Shown here piece after piece: positions 21,454 through 22,555 of a stretch of DNA of 22,555 nucleotides. The translations under genes were made by a program, and so were the position numbers. The stretch covers positions 1 to 22,555 of the forward strand of contig JAVBUZ010000239.1 of assembly GCA_031554725.1 (NCBI GenBank). Direction: 5' to 3'. Position 1 is the first letter of the stretch. Every line of letters begins with the position of its first letter. The DNA comes from JAVBUZ01 sp031554725. GTDB lineage: Bacteria > Bacillota > Clostridia > Lachnospirales > Lachnospiraceae. Below the pieces are notes generated by a model. It was not told the origin of the DNA and searched no databases. It saw only the letters and a list, made by a program, of their open reading frames with translations.

Positions 21454-22134
21454 TTATTCTTCCAAAAACGCTAATACTACTTGGTTGAATACTTCAGCAT
21501 TTTTATTTGCTATAAAGTGGTTTCCCTTGATGAAACTAAGTTCGGAATCAGGAATGTTCGTCGCAATCAGCCGGGTCTGCTCTTCCTTAATCATATCCTT
21601 TGTTCCGGCAATGACCAAAGTCTTCGCTTGTATTTCTGCGAGTTCCTCCTGCATCACATTCGGATCGTTGACCATTAACCCCAGCATCTCAGCTTTCAGT
21701 CTAGCCATATTACTTTTTTCAGAAAATCTACTTACAATTTTATATCCAATCTCGATGGGAAGCTGAATAGTTCTCTTTATGCCTTCCCCATTCAAATTCG
21801 CCCCATTCAGTATCAATCGTTTTACACGGTCTGGGTGATGAATTGCAAAAACCATAGCAATATTCCCTCCATCCGAAAAGCCGAGCAAATGAGCCTTATC
21901 AATCTGATGTTCATCCATGAAGCCCAACAAATCCTCTGCAAACTGTCGTATCGTAAATGGTTGATTGCCCCTTGGTGTTCTCCCGTGTCCCCTGGTATCA
22001 ATGGCATATACATGATACCGTTTGGCGAACGCGTCTACCTGTCCTTGAAAGTATCCGCAATTCTCTCCATTTCCGTGAAGCAGGATAATGGGATCTCCTT
22101 GGCCCTTTTCTATGTAAAAATGTTCAATATCCAC
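21454..22134 (-). CDS. Alpha/beta hydrolase
   Basis: A 226-residue cytosolic hydrolase. The oxyanion strand is ILLHGNGEN (17-25), the nucleophile S87 lies in LLGFSDGG, the acid is D180 in VIAGTKD and the base H206 in KGNHFIA, giving a complete triad. DTRGHGRT (46-53) is the usual segment after strand 4. The cap region between about 112 and 165 is short, so the pocket may be open. It resembles small esterases, lactonases and MhpC/RsbQ relatives. Substrate cannot be assigned. The start is GTG at 22134 with GAGG 7 bases upstream. It is a single gene on this strand, with a 28-base gap around the downstream side of the plus-strand remnant. Confidence 0.85.
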   Translation of the reverse strand: MDIEHFYIEKGQGDPIILLHGNGENCGYFQGQVDAFAKRYHVYAIDTRGHGRTPRGNQPFTIRQFAEDLLGFMDEHQIDKAHLLGFSDGGNIAMVFAIHHPDRVKRLILNGANLNGEGIKRTIQLPIEIGYKIVSRFSEKSNMARLKAEMLGLMVNDPNVMQEELAEIQAKTLVIAGTKDMIKEEQTRLIATNIPDSELSFIKGNHFIANKNAEVFNQVVLAFLEE

Positions 22135-22219
22135 TAGTAAACCTCGCTTATATTTCTATTTGTAAAGTAAAAATTAAAATTTCATATTTTAAAACTGGCG
22201 CACGATTCTGTTTTACTGC

Positions 22220-22555
22220 CTAAACAATGGTTTCACCTAATATTATTTTAGGCATTGTAGTCAAACAACGGTTCCATCGTTTGTAAAACTTCTCTATACC
22301 AAGTTTTGATACCCTTGCATGTACTTCCTCATTTTCTAATACCCAGTATAGAACATAGGTTACCTTGCCCACATTTCTTGTAAGGCGAACGGGCAATTCA
22401 CCCTCTTTAACTGCATTAAAATCCGTTTGCCTATGGGTACGTTTTATATAGTGAACGTCAATAACACCTTCTTGACTTAAATAAAATTCAGCTACTTCTT
22501 TCATCAACTCTTCTATTTCATCTAACTTTGTTAGTTTTGCTTCGTATATGCAAAT
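22220..22555 (-). CDS. Small alpha+beta protein of unknown function (N-terminus off the window)
   Basis: The frame runs from the stop at 22220 to the window edge without interruption (111 residues), so the gene begins outside. An internal TTG at 22507 is not needed as a start. The visible sequence begins ICIYEAKLTKLDEIEELMKE, then VDVHYIKRTHRQTDF, VGKVTYVLYWVLENEE, and ends with a TMPKIILGETIV strand. The strand-helix-strand-strand order recalls ferredoxin-like dimeric barrels such as antibiotic-biosynthesis monooxygenase or NIPSNAP proteins, but no residue proves this. Function is unassigned. Confidence 0.65.
   Translation of the reverse strand: MCIYEAKLTKLDEIEELMKEVAEFYLSQEGVIDVHYIKRTHRQTDFNAVKEGELPVRLTRNVGKVTYVLYWVLENEEVHARVSKLGIEKFYKRWNRCLTTMPKIILGETIV

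Overview
The window looks like chromosomal DNA from a low-GC, Gram-positive anaerobe of the Clostridia, most likely Lachnospiraceae-like. The basis is AT-rich codon use, strong AGGAGG ribosome binding sites, compact polycistronic operons, TTG and GTG starts, and a gene mix of GH27/GH43/GH65 carbohydrate enzymes, GPH-type symporter, ChbG/YdjC and AraC regulators. Species cannot be named from sequence alone. Almost all intact genes lie on the minus strand. The plus strand carries one tiny gene and three broken ones.

Positions 1-5200 hold a zinc-ribbon membrane protein cut by the window edge, an RsuA-type 16S rRNA pseudouridine synthase, a 33-residue lysine-rich plus-strand protein, and a self-contained TetR / ABC ATPase / FtsX-type permease operon. 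That operon has a textbook sigma-70 promoter and a candidate TetR operator. A polytopic membrane protein distantly like CPBP proteases follows.

Positions 5200-10060 hold a two-gene glycosidase operon (GH27 followed by GH43). Divergent from it is an AraC-type regulator gene broken by an in-frame TGA. Next comes a decayed region: out-of-frame coding remnants, the 3' remnant of a DUF4143-type ATPase, and copies of a palindrome-rich intergenic repeat, one of them a 138-bp block duplicated at a 204-bp offset.

Positions 10076-18600 hold guaA, whose glutaminase domain is shortened and lacks the catalytic triad. Upstream lies a five-gene sugar operon, in transcription order: alpha/beta-hydrolase esterase, GPH symporter, ChbG-like deacetylase, MBL-fold hydrolase and GH65 phosphorylase. 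It is preceded by its probable AraC regulator. The genes are 11-15 bp apart, each with its own strong ribosome binding site. The likely logic is import of an acylated or acetylated glycoside, removal of the decorations, and phosphorolysis inside the cell.

Positions 18600-22555 hold a tryptophanase/tyrosine phenol-lyase family PLP enzyme with an unusual active site, a SAM methyltransferase, a plus-strand remnant of a phospholipase-C-like protein behind a promoter with a perfect palindrome in its spacer, an alpha/beta hydrolase, and a small protein cut by the right edge.

The most interesting items are the divergent PLP lyase, the GMP synthase with a vestigial glutaminase, and the esterase/deacetylase/MBL/GH65 operon. 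No CRISPR array, tRNA, rRNA, complete insertion sequence or recognisable riboswitch was seen.
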